Positions 18,209 through 26,872 are shown, counted from the stretch's first letter. The stretch: DNA of 59,606 bases from Prevotella sp. UBA2739 (GCA_002353525.1 DEJV01000019.1:1-59606), one strand, 5' to 3'. The notes: generated by a model not told the origin, from the letters alone. Numbers and translations: made by a program.

Positions 18209-18716
18209 AGGGGTGAGAGGTGAGGGGTGAGAGGTGAGAGAATAGTCCTTTCGCCAATCAAGCCTTGCCAAATCACCATAGTTATACAATTTTATTATTC
18301 TTTTCTTCTAAAGACTTTCTTAGTCCCATCAACATTTTCGAGATTTCTATAATTTTACTCTCTTCTGCATCAAGGATTTGTTTACTAATATATCCCAGAA
18401 TTTCTGCCACTTCCAGTTGGCACATCACTTCCATGGTTGAGCCATAAGCGATGTCCAGGAAATGAATGCGCTCTTTTATAGAGAAGCGTCCCATACCTTC
18501 TGCTATGTTTGACGGAATTGAGACGACGGCACGCTGAATCTGGTTTGTGAGTCCGTAGGCTTCATGAGGTGGAAAGGTCTTAGTAGTCACATAAATGTCA
18601 GCCACTAATTGTTTCGACAAATGATAGACTTTCAATTTTCTATAATAAAAATCTTCCATGTTTTTACTATTTGTAAAAGTAATCTCTCACTTCTCACCTC
18701 TCACCTCTCACCTCTT
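18209..18716. repeat. Inverted-repeat cassette enclosing the four-helix-bundle gene
   Basis: The left arm 18209-18240 (AGGGGTGAGAGGTGAGGGG...) and the right arm (about 18684-18716) are reverse complements at 29 of 32 positions. Each arm is itself a degenerate 7- to 8-bp tandem repeat (GGTGAGA). The arms enclose only the S23-type four-helix-bundle gene and about 90 non-coding bases, so a transcript through it could fold into a long stem with the ORF in the loop, like the intervening sequences known in 23S rRNA genes. Confidence 0.85.
18282..18659 (-). CDS. Four-helix-bundle protein (S23 / rRNA intervening-sequence protein family)
   Basis: 125 residues, whole family length. Characteristic segments are YRKLKVYHLSKQLVADIY at the N-terminus, TNQIQRAVVSIPSNIAEGMG near residue 38 and a C-terminal helix ending in Lys/Asn residues. 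The family was first found as the ORF inside intervening sequences of 23S rRNA, and its fold resembles the Avd accessory protein of diversity-generating retroelements. Function is not established. Here it sits between recA and the carboxynorspermidine dehydrogenase gene, flanked by inverted GGTGAGAG arrays. No reverse transcriptase is nearby, so a retroelement role is not supported. Confidence 0.93.
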   Translation of the reverse strand: MEDFYYRKLKVYHLSKQLVADIYVTTKTFPPHEAYGLTNQIQRAVVSIPSNIAEGMGRFSIKERIHFLDIAYGSTMEVMCQLEVAEILGYISKQILDAEESKIIEISKMLMGLRKSLEEKNNKIV

Positions 18717-18719
18717 GAA

Positions 18720-19961
18720 TTACAGCTCCAAATCTCCGTCGTGGATCTCGTGCCAAGGCAGACCTTGTTTGTTCAGTTGCTCGAGGAATGGATCGGGATC
18801 GAACTCTTCGACGTTGAAGACACCCGGCTTGCGCCAAAGACCTTTGCAGAACATCATTGCGCCGATCATGGCCGGCACGCCGGTGGTATAGCTTACGCCC
18901 TGCATGCCTGTCTCCTCGTAAGCAGCCCGGTGCGAGCAGTTGTTATATATATAATAGGTGTGCTCTTTGCCATCGTTACCAATACCACGGATGCGGCAGC
19001 CGATAGAGGTCTCGCCCTCGTAGTTCTCGCCCAAGTCTTGTGGGTTGGGCAGTACGGCCTTGAGGAATTGCAGGGGCACAATCTTCACCTTCACCCGCTC
19101 GTCGGGATTGTCGGCCAGCGGAGCCTCGTAGGTAATCTCGTCGATGCGGTTCATTCCAAGGTTCTGTATCACCTCCAAGTGCTTCAGATACTGCTGACCG
19201 AAGGTCATCCAGAAGCGTGCGCGCTTAATGGTGGGATAGTTGATGACCAGCGACTCAATCTCCTCGTGGTGTAGCAGATAGCTGTCGCGCGGGCCGATAT
19301 TGGGGTAGGTGAGGTCTTTGTGAATCTCCAGCGGCTCGGTTTCCACCCACTGTCCGTTCTCCCAGTAGAGTCCTTTCTGGGTAATCTCGCGGATGTTGAT
19401 TTCGGGGTTGAAGTTGGTGGCAAATGCCTTGTGGTGGTCGCCGGCATTGCAGTCTACGATGTCGAGATACTGAATCTCCTTGAAGTGGTGCTTGGCAGCG
19501 TAGGCGGTGAAGATGCTGGTCACACCCGGATCGAAGCCACAGCCCAAGATGGCTGTCAGACCGGCCTCGCGGAACCGGTCGCGGTAGGCCCACTGCCATG
19601 AATATTCGAAGTGAGCCTCGTCTTTCGGCTCGTAGTTGGCCGTGTCGAGATAGTTGCATCCGCATGCCAGACAAGCATCCATGATGGTCAGGTCCTGATA
19701 GGGTAGTGCCAGGTTAATCACCAGTTCGGGCTTATAGTCGCTGAAGAGCGCCTTTAGCTGCTCCACGTCGTCGGCATCCACTTGTGCTGTTTTGATAGGC
19801 ATGTCGTAGCCCTTTTTGTGGATGGCCTCTACCAGTTGGTCGCACTTGGCCTTACGGCGGCTGGCAATCATAAACTCTGTAAACACGTCAGCGTTCTGCA
19901 CAATCTTGAACGCTGCAACCGTAGCGACGCCGCCGGCGCCGATCATCAATATTCTGCTCAT
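18720..19961 (-). CDS. Carboxynorspermidine dehydrogenase (saccharopine dehydrogenase family)
   Basis: 413 residues. The N-terminal Rossmann motif is ILMIGAGGVATVAAFKI. GCGFDPGVTSIFTAYAAKH and the His/Asp-rich IVDCNAGDHHKAFATNFNPE are typical of the carboxynorspermidine synthase branch, the gut-bacterial route to spermidine. The reaction is NADPH-dependent reductive condensation of putrescine or diaminopropane with aspartate semialdehyde. The decarboxylase partner is not in the window. The true lysine-pathway saccharopine enzyme is less likely because lysine synthesis here appears to use the diaminopimelate dehydrogenase at 51973. A right-arm repeat lies between its end and the four-helix-bundle gene. 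Confidence 0.9.
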   Translation of the reverse strand: MSRILMIGAGGVATVAAFKIVQNADVFTEFMIASRRKAKCDQLVEAIHKKGYDMPIKTAQVDADDVEQLKALFSDYKPELVINLALPYQDLTIMDACLACGCNYLDTANYEPKDEAHFEYSWQWAYRDRFREAGLTAILGCGFDPGVTSIFTAYAAKHHFKEIQYLDIVDCNAGDHHKAFATNFNPEINIREITQKGLYWENGQWVETEPLEIHKDLTYPNIGPRDSYLLHHEEIESLVINYPTIKRARFWMTFGQQYLKHLEVIQNLGMNRIDEITYEAPLADNPDERVKVKIVPLQFLKAVLPNPQDLGENYEGETSIGCRIRGIGNDGKEHTYYIYNNCSHRAAYEETGMQGVSYTTGVPAMIGAMMFCKGLWRKPGVFNVEEFDPDPFLEQLNKQGLPWHEIHDGDLEL

Positions 19962-20073
19962 ATTTGTTGCTTAAGGTTTTGATTTAAACTTTCAAAGGCA
20001 AAGGTAATGATTTATTCCGTAAATGCCAAATTTCTGTCCAACTAAAATCGAATACTCTTATGCGTTCCACTTG

Positions 20074-20327
20074 TTGGTAGCCACACTACCAGTATTTGGT
20101 AGCCACACTACCAATGTTTGGTAGCCTGCGTACCAATGCTTGGTAGCCTGCGTACCAATGCTTGGTAGCGTGAGTACCAACGCTTGGTACTGGCAGTACC
20201 AAAATTTGGTAGTGGTTTTGGTACTGATTGTACCAAATACAAATGGCTTTATTGTCAGTACAAATGACTTGTAGCGTGCGTACAGATGCTTTGTACTGTG
20301 CGTACAGATGCTTTGTACTGCAAATAG
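20074..20327. repeat. 22-bp palindromic tandem array, about twelve units
   Basis: Units start at 20074, 20096, 20118, 20140, 20162, 20184 and 20206, exactly 22 bp apart. Unit 7 is cut to 12 bp, unit 8 starts at 20218, unit 9 is degenerate, and units 10 to 12 start at 20268, 20290 and 20312 (the last partial). Each unit is a palindrome with half-sites TTGGTA and TACCAA and a variable 5- to 7-base centre; the last units use TTTGTA and TACAGA instead. The rest of the stretch 19962-20468 shows nothing else. Spacers are not unique sequences, so this is not CRISPR. Confidence 0.97.
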
Positions 20328-20468
20328 TGAGGTTTACAAAATGGTTTTTCCTGTGTCACTAGATACCTTTTTTCTTCATGATGCTGAAACAGTAGACGGT
20401 TATTTCCAGTCATCCTGAATCAATAGACACAAGCGAAAAAGCTGTGCTGATTTTGTTGACACTTATTC

Positions 20469-21104
20469 CTATCCTATTTCGCTGGCACGAATACCTAGGG
20501 CTTGCATGAGCGAATAACCCAGTATCTCCTGACGGAAGTTGCCGCCAGGCATAGGCTGCATGGCAAATACGGTGATGCGCTTCTCGTCGTCGGCGTCTTT
20601 CAGTGCCAGGCGGACATCGTCGTAGATGCGTTCGGCATCAGGAATGATCATCACGCGCTTCACCTCTTTCAAATTGCAGATGGTCTTGGTGACGTCGATG
20701 AAGAAGTCGCGCTTCGTGACCACACTCTCCTCAACAGGGAACGCCGACATCATGAACTCGCCCAGCGAGTCGCTGAATGCCTTCATGTGCAGGTCGTCGA
20801 CATAGTGACCGGGTGTGAAGTTCTGCAACCGGTCTGATTGTTTGTCGTGGATGAATATCACGGATGTCTGGTTCTGAGGGGCGGGCGTTGAGGAGTCTTG
20901 GGCGTTGACGGGTTGCTCGGTGGGTTTCATTCCGCCGTCCAGGGCCACGCAGTCAATCCATCGGGCCATGTCGGCCTGTGGAATGCGGCGCCCAATCATG
21001 CGCTCGAAGTTCACGATAAGGTTGAAAGCCACCTTATCTATATAGTCGCCATCGGCAATGATGACGTTCTCGCACCATTTTTCTGTAGTCATATTTTCGT
21101 TCAT
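20469..21104 (-). CDS. Hypothetical Bacteroidales protein
   Basis: 211 residues from the ATG at 21104; the longer frame to 21236 would run through the promoter. No signal peptide or membrane segment. It begins MNENMTTEKWCENVIIADGD, contains a Pro/Thr/Gln linker around residues 75 to 95 and a mixed alpha/beta C-terminal half (KRVMIIPDAERIYDDVRLAL; ITVFAMQPMPGGNF). It looks like a family restricted to Bacteroidales; I cannot name it with certainty. It is divergent from nhaD, with promoters about 105 bp apart. The -7 box ends only five bases before the ATG, so the mRNA is probably leaderless or nearly so. Confidence 0.8.
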   Translation of the reverse strand: MNENMTTEKWCENVIIADGDYIDKVAFNLIVNFERMIGRRIPQADMARWIDCVALDGGMKPTEQPVNAQDSSTPAPQNQTSVIFIHDKQSDRLQNFTPGHYVDDLHMKAFSDSLGEFMMSAFPVEESVVTKRDFFIDVTKTICNLKEVKRVMIIPDAERIYDDVRLALKDADDEKRITVFAMQPMPGGNFRQEILGYSLMQALGIRASEIG

Positions 21105-21109
21105 CGTTG

Positions 21110-21141
21110 CAAAGATACGACGAATTGGTTGAAATAGCAAA
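21110..21141 (-). promoter_or_regulatory. Promoter of the hypothetical gene at 20469
   Basis: Minus strand TTTG (21138-21141), 20 nt, TATCTTTG (21110-21117). This is an exact Bacteroidetes -33/-7 pair. Its position fixes the start codon at 21104 and rules out the upstream in-frame extension. Confidence 0.8.
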
Positions 21142-21221
21142 TTTATTTCCACTTTTTGAGTGCGCTGGTGCCATGTGGCAGAAATAAAAAATCGCTGTGG
21201 CAAGAATAAAATGACTGTTTC

Positions 21222-21253
21222 TGCGTGTGTCCACAAAATTTTGATTACCTTTG
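21222..21253 (+). promoter_or_regulatory. Promoter of nhaD
   Basis: The -7 box TACCTTTG is at 21246-21253; the -33 region has only a weak match (TTTCTG near 21219). The leader to the ATG at 21290 is about 30 bases. Confidence 0.55.
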
Positions 21254-21289
21254 CAGGCAGATATAGAAAAACAACTAAATAAACACGAA

Positions 21290-22621
21290 ATGTCTACACT
21301 AACGATTGCCATTGTCGTCGTTTTCGTATGTGGTTATCTGTGTATAGCCCTCGAAAGCCTGACGAAAATTAACAAGGCAGCCATTGCGCTGCTCATGTGT
21401 GTGTTCTGTTGGACACTGTTGATGATGGGTCCCGGTGCTTATTATCCCGAGGTTGCCGCTGGTGGTGTGGTTCACCACATCAGCGAAGTGATTGAGCATC
21501 ATCTTGGCGATGCTGCCGGCACGCTGTTCTTTTTGATGGGTGCCATGACGATAGTAGAGATAGTCGACTCTAACGGTGGTTTTAATTTTGTGCGTGACGC
21601 GCTGAAGACACGTTCGAAACGTAAACTGATGTGGCGCATGGCCTTCATGACCTTCTTCTTGTCGGCCATCCTCGACAATCTCACCACGTCGATCGTCATG
21701 ATTATGGTGCTGCGCAAATTGGTGCAGAGCCGCGAGGAGCGTCTCATCTATGCTGCGCTGATAGTAATAGCTGCCAACTCGGGCGGTGCTTTCTCGCCGA
21801 TTGGCGACGTGACCACCATCATGCTGTGGATTAAGGGTGTGATTACCACTCAGGGCGTGCTCTCCGAGGTTTTCATTCCTTCGCTTATCTCGATGGTTGT
21901 TCCGGCCTTCATCCTGCAGTACTCGCTGAAAGGCAAGTTCGACAAAGCACAGAATCTGCCGAAGGCCGAAGTGAGCCAGTTCACTCAGAAGCAGCGTAAC
22001 ATTATCTTCTGGCTGGGCGTGGGCGGCCTGGTGTTTGTCCCCATCTTCAAGACCATCACCCATCTGCCGCCGTTCATGGGCATCCTGCTGGTGCTGGGTG
22101 TGCTGTGGACTGTCACAGAAATCTTCCATCACAACACTTCAGAAGACGACACGATGGCCCGGCGCGTGAGCGATTTGCTGTCGCGCATCGACCTGTCTAC
22201 CATCATGTTCTTCCTTGGCATTCTGATGGCTGTGGCCGTGCTGCAAGAGATTGGCGTGCTGACAGCGATGGGCGAGGGACTGAACGAGGTGTTCTCGGGC
22301 AACTACTACCTCATCAATGGTATCATTGGTGTGCTGTCGTCGATTGTCGATAACGTGCCGCTGGTGGCAGGATGTATGGGCATGTATCCCGTTGCCGCCG
22401 AAGGTGCCATGGCTGTCGATGGAATCTTCTGGCAGCTGTTGGCCTACTGTGCCGGTGTGGGCGGTTCGATGCTCATCATCGGCAGTGCCGCCGGTGTAGT
22501 GGTGATGGGCCTGGAGAAGATTACCTTCGGTTGGTATATGAAGAAAATCACATGGATAGCCTTTGTGGGTTATCTGGCCGGTATTCTCTGCTACTGGGTA
22601 GAACGGACGTTGTTCTTCTAA
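21290..22621 (+). CDS. nhaD: NhaD-family sodium:proton antiporter
   Basis: 443 residues from ATG 21290 (MSTLTIAIVVVFVCGYLCIA); the frame opens 13 codons earlier but that part is likely leader. Eleven or more hydrophobic segments. Conserved NhaD/CitM-type motifs include MGAMTIVEIVDSNGGFNFV, FLSAILDNLTTSIVM, NSGGAFSPIGDVTTIMLW and SIVDNVPLVAGCMGM. The paired LDNLT and VDNVP motifs carry the Asp residues proposed to bind Na+/H+. It exports sodium in exchange for protons. It is followed by a long hairpin and by another transporter gene on the same strand. Confidence 0.93.
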   Translation: MSTLTIAIVVVFVCGYLCIALESLTKINKAAIALLMCVFCWTLLMMGPGAYYPEVAAGGVVHHISEVIEHHLGDAAGTLFFLMGAMTIVEIVDSNGGFNFVRDALKTRSKRKLMWRMAFMTFFLSAILDNLTTSIVMIMVLRKLVQSREERLIYAALIVIAANSGGAFSPIGDVTTIMLWIKGVITTQGVLSEVFIPSLISMVVPAFILQYSLKGKFDKAQNLPKAEVSQFTQKQRNIIFWLGVGGLVFVPIFKTITHLPPFMGILLVLGVLWTVTEIFHHNTSEDDTMARRVSDLLSRIDLSTIMFFLGILMAVAVLQEIGVLTAMGEGLNEVFSGNYYLINGIIGVLSSIVDNVPLVAGCMGMYPVAAEGAMAVDGIFWQLLAYCAGVGGSMLIIGSAAGVVVMGLEKITFGWYMKKITWIAFVGYLAGILCYWVERTLFF

Positions 22622-22628
22622 TGAAATA

Positions 22629-22708
22629 AAGGAGCAAGGGGCATAAGAATGGTTCTTTCAGCCGAGAGGTCTCATGCGGAAACACTGTTCTTATGTCCCT
22701 TGCTCCTT
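22629..22708. repeat. Long intergenic hairpin, 21-bp arms
   Basis: Arms 22629-22649 (AAGGAGCAAGGGGCATAAG...) and 22688-22708 pair at 20 of 21 positions across 38 bases. The left arm begins eight bases after the nhaD stop. It could end nhaD transcription, but the following gene on the same strand has only about 20 bases left for a promoter. Confidence 0.93.
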
Positions 22709-22727
22709 GCTAGTCAATAAAGTATCA

Positions 22728-23696
22728 ATGAGTTTTTTCCTGAAATTCCTGCGCGATTGGACGCTGCCCTTCTCGATGTCGTTTGGGGCACTGATGTATT
22801 TGCTTTTTGCCTATACACCAGCGCTGAACGATGCAGCATTGTTTTTCGATCCCATCTTTGAGCTCATCCTTCCGTGGTTTATGTTTCTGGTGTTGTTTGT
22901 CACGTTCTGCAAGGTCGATTTCCACAAGATGCGGCCCGTGGCATGGCATGCCTGGAACATCCTGTTGCAGCTGGTGATGGTGGGCATCATCGTAGGCATC
23001 ATTCTCTATTTTCGCTTGCAAGGCAACGATCTTATTCTGATGGAGAGTGCGCTTACGTGCGTCATTGCCCCGTGTGCCACGGCAGCTGCTGTGGTGACCA
23101 GCAAGTTGGGCGGCAATCTGGAGTCGATTACCACCTATACGTTCATCACCAATTTTATCACCGCGCTGCTGGTGCCTCTCTGTTTTCCGATGGTCGATCC
23201 CGACGTGACAATGACCTTTTGGCAGTCTTTCCTTCAGATTCTCTACAAAGTGTGCATGGTGCTCGTTATGCCTATGGTGCTGGCTTACATCGTAAAGCAC
23301 TTCATGCATCGCCTGCACCGCAAGATTATCAGTATCCGCGACCTGTCGTATTATCTCTGGGGCTGCTCGCTCACCATTGTGACAGGCACCACCGTGAAGC
23401 ACATCTGCCATGCACAGACTGGTGTGGGCTTTCTGCTGATGATAGCCCTGCTGTCGCTGTTGTTCTGCTTCGTCTTGTTTGTGGTTGGCCGTTATGTGGG
23501 CAGTCACTACGGTTGTAGTGTGGATGCAGGCCAAGCCAGTTTCCAGAAGAATACGGCTTTTGCCATATGGATTGCCTACACCTATCTCACGCCTCTGTCG
23601 TCGGTAGGCCCCGGGTGTTATATTCTCTGGCAGAACATCATCAACTCACTGGAACTGTGGCAGAAGCGCAAGAAAGGTGAATTAAGGGGAAGCTGA
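22728..23696 (+). CDS. Bile acid:sodium symporter-like (BASS) transporter
   Basis: 322 residues from ATG 22728 (MSFFLKFLRDWTLPF); the extra 18 codons upstream lie in the hairpin. About nine or ten membrane segments. Features shared with the BASS family are the N-terminal WTLPFSMSFGALMYLLF, the segment CVIAPCATAAAVVTSKLGGN and the later FAIWIAYTYLTPLSSVGPGC. Substrate unknown; Bacteroidales members of this branch are annotated only as transporters. It converges with cysK, only six bases separating the stops. Confidence 0.8.
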   Translation: MSFFLKFLRDWTLPFSMSFGALMYLLFAYTPALNDAALFFDPIFELILPWFMFLVLFVTFCKVDFHKMRPVAWHAWNILLQLVMVGIIVGIILYFRLQGNDLILMESALTCVIAPCATAAAVVTSKLGGNLESITTYTFITNFITALLVPLCFPMVDPDVTMTFWQSFLQILYKVCMVLVMPMVLAYIVKHFMHRLHRKIISIRDLSYYLWGCSLTIVTGTTVKHICHAQTGVGFLLMIALLSLLFCFVLFVVGRYVGSHYGCSVDAGQASFQKNTAFAIWIAYTYLTPLSSVGPGCYILWQNIINSLELWQKRKKGELRGS

Positions 23697-23702
23697 CATG
23701 CA

Positions 23703-24647
23703 TTACACGCCATCTTCGTCGGCGAAAAGCTCGGTAGAGAGATAGCGTTCGCCCGTGTCGGGTAATAGCACGACGACCGTCTTGCCTGCATTCTCGGGAC
23801 GACGGGCCACCTCGGCAGCGGCAAAAGCGGCGGCTCCCGATGAGATTCCCACCAATAGTCCTTCTGTTCTGGCCAGTTCGCGGCCAGTGCGGATGGCATC
23901 GTCGTTGTTCACGTCCACCACTTCGTCTACGATGCCGGCATCAAAGGTGTCGGGAACAAACCCGGCACCAATGCCTTGTATCTTGTGTGGGCCGGCCTCT
24001 CCGCCATTCAATACGGGCGATGCCGATGGCTCAACGGCTACGATTTTTATGTGTGGGTTCAGTTCTTTCAGCTTTCTGCCCGTGCCCGAGATGGTGCCTC
24101 CGGTGCCCACGCCCGCCACGAAGATGTCAATCTCACCTCCGGTTTGGCGCCATATTTCCTCGCCAGTGGTGAGATAGTGGCACTTGGGGTTAGCCGTATT
24201 CTCAAACTGTTGCAGAATTATGCTGCCAGGAATGCTGTCGCGCAGAGCCTCGGCAGCTCTGATAGCACCTTTCATGCCCTCTTTGCCACTGGTCAGGCGC
24301 ACCTCGGCTCCATAGGCTTTCACCAGGTTCCGTCGTTCTATGCTCATGGTTTCGGGCATAGTGAGAATCAGATGATAGCCTTTCACGGCCGATACGAGCG
24401 CCAGTCCTACACCCGTGTTGCCACTGGTAGGTTCGATAATGGTAGCTCCGGGTTTCAGAATGCCACGCTGTTCTGCATCCTCGATCATAGCCAGAGCGAT
24501 GCGGTCTTTCACACTGCCGCCAGGATTGAAAAATTCAACTTTGGCAATGACAGGCGTCTCGATGCCTTTTGTTTGTGAGAACTTGCCAAGCTCAAGCAGC
24601 GGGGTGTTGCCGATGAGCTCGGTCAACTGTGTTACAATCTTAGCCAT
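23703..24647 (-). CDS. cysK: Cysteine synthase A (O-acetylserine sulfhydrylase)
   Basis: 314 residues. PLP lysine K47 in FNPGGSVKDRIA, substrate loop PTSGNTG at 73 to 79, and the phosphate-binding VGTGGTISGTG. It makes cysteine from O-acetylserine and sulfide. It is the last of three same-strand genes (metY, SDR, cysK) with a 31-bp gap to the SDR gene, so it is part of a likely sulfur-assimilation operon that ends convergently against the transporter gene. Confidence 0.98.
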   Translation of the reverse strand: MAKIVTQLTELIGNTPLLELGKFSQTKGIETPVIAKVEFFNPGGSVKDRIALAMIEDAEQRGILKPGATIIEPTSGNTGVGLALVSAVKGYHLILTMPETMSIERRNLVKAYGAEVRLTSGKEGMKGAIRAAEALRDSIPGSIILQQFENTANPKCHYLTTGEEIWRQTGGEIDIFVAGVGTGGTISGTGRKLKELNPHIKIVAVEPSASPVLNGGEAGPHKIQGIGAGFVPDTFDAGIVDEVVDVNNDDAIRTGRELARTEGLLVGISSGAAAFAAAEVARRPENAGKTVVVLLPDTGERYLSTELFADEDGV

Positions 24648-24678
24648 AAAGGATTATTTTTTTGTATTACTCAATGTC

Positions 24679-25389
24679 TTAATTCTCTTTCACGATGGGA
24701 TAGAGTTCGATGAACTCCCCCTGATGGTTCTGCCCATCGTTGATGAGCTCGGCCGTCTTGCGGCCCACCGTCTCAATGTCGTGGAATCCTGGCAGCGCCA
24801 TGTTACCGTTCAGGTCGGTGGTGGTGGGCCCTGGATGCACGGAGAAGATTTCCACTGGTGTGTTGTTCTGTTCGAACTCGGTGGCCATCACCCCCATCAT
24901 GGCATTTTGTGCAGCCTTACTGGCCACGTAGGCCAGCGGATGCCAGTAGGGGCTGATTTCTGTAGGTACGGTGATGTTGACGATTCTTCCGTTGTTCCGT
25001 TCGAGCAATGGCAGCAGGGCCTTGGTCAGCGCAAAGGTGCCAATGAAGTTCACTTCGATGGTTTCCCTGATGTCGCCGATTTTCGTGTTCAGGCTGTCCA
25101 CGCTCATGTCACCCGGTATGCCGGCATTGTTGACCAGCAGTGACAGTCCCAGGAATCTCTCGCCCACCTCCCTGGCAGCCTGTTCCAGGCTGTCGTGGTC
25201 GGTCAGCTCAATGTGGATCCAGCCCATAGCGTCAACTCCTGCAGAGGCTAATTCGCCGATGGCTTTCTCCGCGCGCTCCCTGTTACGTGCGCCGATAATC
25301 ACTTTCCATCCGCTCAGTCCGAGGTGTTTTGCAATGCCGAAACCTATTCCTTTGTTGGCACCTGTCACCAGTGCAATTTTTTCTTTCAT
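24679..25389 (-). CDS. Short-chain dehydrogenase/reductase
   Basis: 236 residues. Cofactor motif TGANKGIG at 9 to 16, NNAG in LLVNNAGIPG, and the catalytic Tyr and Lys in YVASK; the Ser of the triad is replaced or shifted, as the usual Ser position reads NITVPTE. The protein resembles plant and bacterial carbonyl-reductase-like SDRs. Substrate unknown. Position between metY and cysK suggests co-transcription but not a proven role in sulfur metabolism. Confidence 0.93.
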   Translation of the reverse strand: MKEKIALVTGANKGIGFGIAKHLGLSGWKVIIGARNRERAEKAIGELASAGVDAMGWIHIELTDHDSLEQAAREVGERFLGLSLLVNNAGIPGDMSVDSLNTKIGDIRETIEVNFIGTFALTKALLPLLERNNGRIVNITVPTEISPYWHPLAYVASKAAQNAMMGVMATEFEQNNTPVEIFSVHPGPTTTDLNGNMALPGFHDIETVGRKTAELINDGQNHQGEFIELYPIVKEN

Positions 25390-25475
25390 CCCAATTGTTC
25401 TTTTATTTAATCCTATTATTTGTTATCTGTCTTCTCTTTCGCGAGCAAAAGTGCGAAGTAGACTCGAATGATGAA

Positions 25476-26765
25476 TTATATTTTGTCGAATGCCTGTTTC
25501 AGGTCGTCGATGATGTCGTCAATGTACTCAGTGCCGATGCTCAGGCGGACAGTTGCAGGCGTGATGTGCTGTTGGGCCAGCTCGTCGGGCGACATCTGCG
25601 AGTGTGTGGTGGTGTAAGGGTGGATGACCAGACTCTTCACATCGGCCACGTTAGCCAAGAGTGAGAATATCTGCAGCGAGTCGATAAATCGCCATGCCTC
25701 CTGCTCGCCACCTTTTATCTCGAAGGTGAAGATACTGCCGCCCCCCTGTGGAAAATACTTCTTATAAAGTTCATGGTCGGGATGACTGGCAACTGACGGA
25801 TGGTTCACCTTTGCCACCTTGGGGTGTTGTTGCAAGAAGTCGACCACCTTCAGCGCATTCTCCACATGCCGTTCCACACGCAGGCTCAGCGTCTCAAGAC
25901 CTTGCAATAATATAAACGCATTAAATGGTGAAATTGTTGCCCCGGTGTCGCGTAAAATGACGGCACGAATGCGGGTGACGAATGCGGCCTTTCCTGCCAC
26001 ATCGGCAAATACGGCACCGTGATAGCTGGGGTCGGGCTTTGCCAGCGAGGGGAATTTGTCGGCATTGGCTTTCCAGTCGAAGGTGCCGCCATCTACAATG
26101 ACACCTCCAAGTGAACTGCCATGTCCACCGATGAACTTTGTTGCAGAGTGCACCACTACGTCGGCACCGTGCTCAATGGGACGGATGAGGAAAGGAGTGC
26201 CAAACGTATTGTCTACAATCAGCGGAATGTTGTGTCGGTGGGCCACGGCAGCCACCTCATCAAGATTTGTCACGTCGGAATTGGGATTTCCGAAAGTCTC
26301 GGCATATATTGCTTTAGTGTTGGGCTGGATGGCAGCTTCGAGAGCCTGCAAGTCGTTCACGTTGATGATGGTGTTGCTGATGCCCTGTGTGGCCAGCGTG
26401 TGGGTGATGAGGTTAAATGAGCCCCCATAGAGATTGTCGGCGGCAACAATGTGGTCACCAGCCTGCGCAATGTTCTGCAGGGCATAAGTAACGGCTGCAG
26501 CGCCACTGGCAACGGCCAGACCTGCCACACCGCCTTCGAGAGCAGCCACGCGATCCTCGAATACACCTTGGGTGGAATTGGTCAGCCGACCGTAAATGTT
26601 GCCGGCATCACGCAACCCAAAACGGTCGGCTGCATGTTGCGAATTGCGGAAAACATAACTGGTGGTTTGATAAATAGGCACAGCGCGCGCGTCAGTAGCG
26701 GGATCGGGCTGTTCCTGGCCCACGTGAAGTTGCAATGTCTCGAAGTGAAGTTTCTTTGTACTCAT
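25476..26765 (-). CDS. metY: O-acetylhomoserine sulfhydrylase (MetY)
   Basis: 429 residues, typical of the MetY branch of Cys/Met PLP enzymes: FETLQLHVGQEQPDPATDAR at the N-terminus, IYGRLTNSTQGVFEDRVAAL, and PLP lysine in VHSATKFIGGHGSSLGG. It makes homocysteine from O-acetylhomoserine and sulfide; members often also act on O-acetylserine. It is divergent from an Lrp/AsnC gene, and the two consensus promoters lie back to back in 180 bp, so local regulation by that factor is likely. Confidence 0.96.
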   Translation of the reverse strand: MSTKKLHFETLQLHVGQEQPDPATDARAVPIYQTTSYVFRNSQHAADRFGLRDAGNIYGRLTNSTQGVFEDRVAALEGGVAGLAVASGAAAVTYALQNIAQAGDHIVAADNLYGGSFNLITHTLATQGISNTIINVNDLQALEAAIQPNTKAIYAETFGNPNSDVTNLDEVAAVAHRHNIPLIVDNTFGTPFLIRPIEHGADVVVHSATKFIGGHGSSLGGVIVDGGTFDWKANADKFPSLAKPDPSYHGAVFADVAGKAAFVTRIRAVILRDTGATISPFNAFILLQGLETLSLRVERHVENALKVVDFLQQHPKVAKVNHPSVASHPDHELYKKYFPQGGGSIFTFEIKGGEQEAWRFIDSLQIFSLLANVADVKSLVIHPYTTTHSQMSPDELAQQHITPATVRLSIGTEYIDDIIDDLKQAFDKI

Positions 26766-26805
26766 GTCTAATTCCTTTCTTTTTTTGTGTTACTATTTCT
26801 GGGTG

Positions 26806-26837
26806 CAAAGTTACGAAGTTTGGAAATGTCTTCCAAA
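26806..26837 (-). promoter_or_regulatory. metY promoter
   Basis: Minus strand TTTG (26834-26837), 20 nt, TAACTTTG (26806-26813), about 40 bases before the metY ATG. Its -33 box is only four bases from the -33 box of the divergent lrp promoter. Confidence 0.8.
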
Positions 26838-26841
26838 TTTC

Positions 26842-26872
26842 TTGTAGATTTCAGAAAATATCCCTATTTTTG
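26842..26872 (+). promoter_or_regulatory. Promoter of the Lrp/AsnC gene
   Basis: TTG (26842-26844), 20 nt, TATTTTTG (26865-26872), 73 bases upstream of the ATG at 26946. Back to back with the metY promoter, so one bound regulator could affect both genes. Confidence 0.7.

Noticed and set aside
18196..18279. 28-residue N-terminal extension of recA
   Set aside because: Encoded by the GGTGAGAG repeat; RecA normally begins near MAKKETEGE at 18195.
18282..18659. Avd protein of a diversity-generating retroelement
   Set aside because: No reverse transcriptase, template repeat or variable repeat nearby; family features fit the S23/IVP branch.
20074..20327. CRISPR array
   Set aside because: Units are contiguous palindromes of 22 bp without unique spacers, and there are no cas genes.
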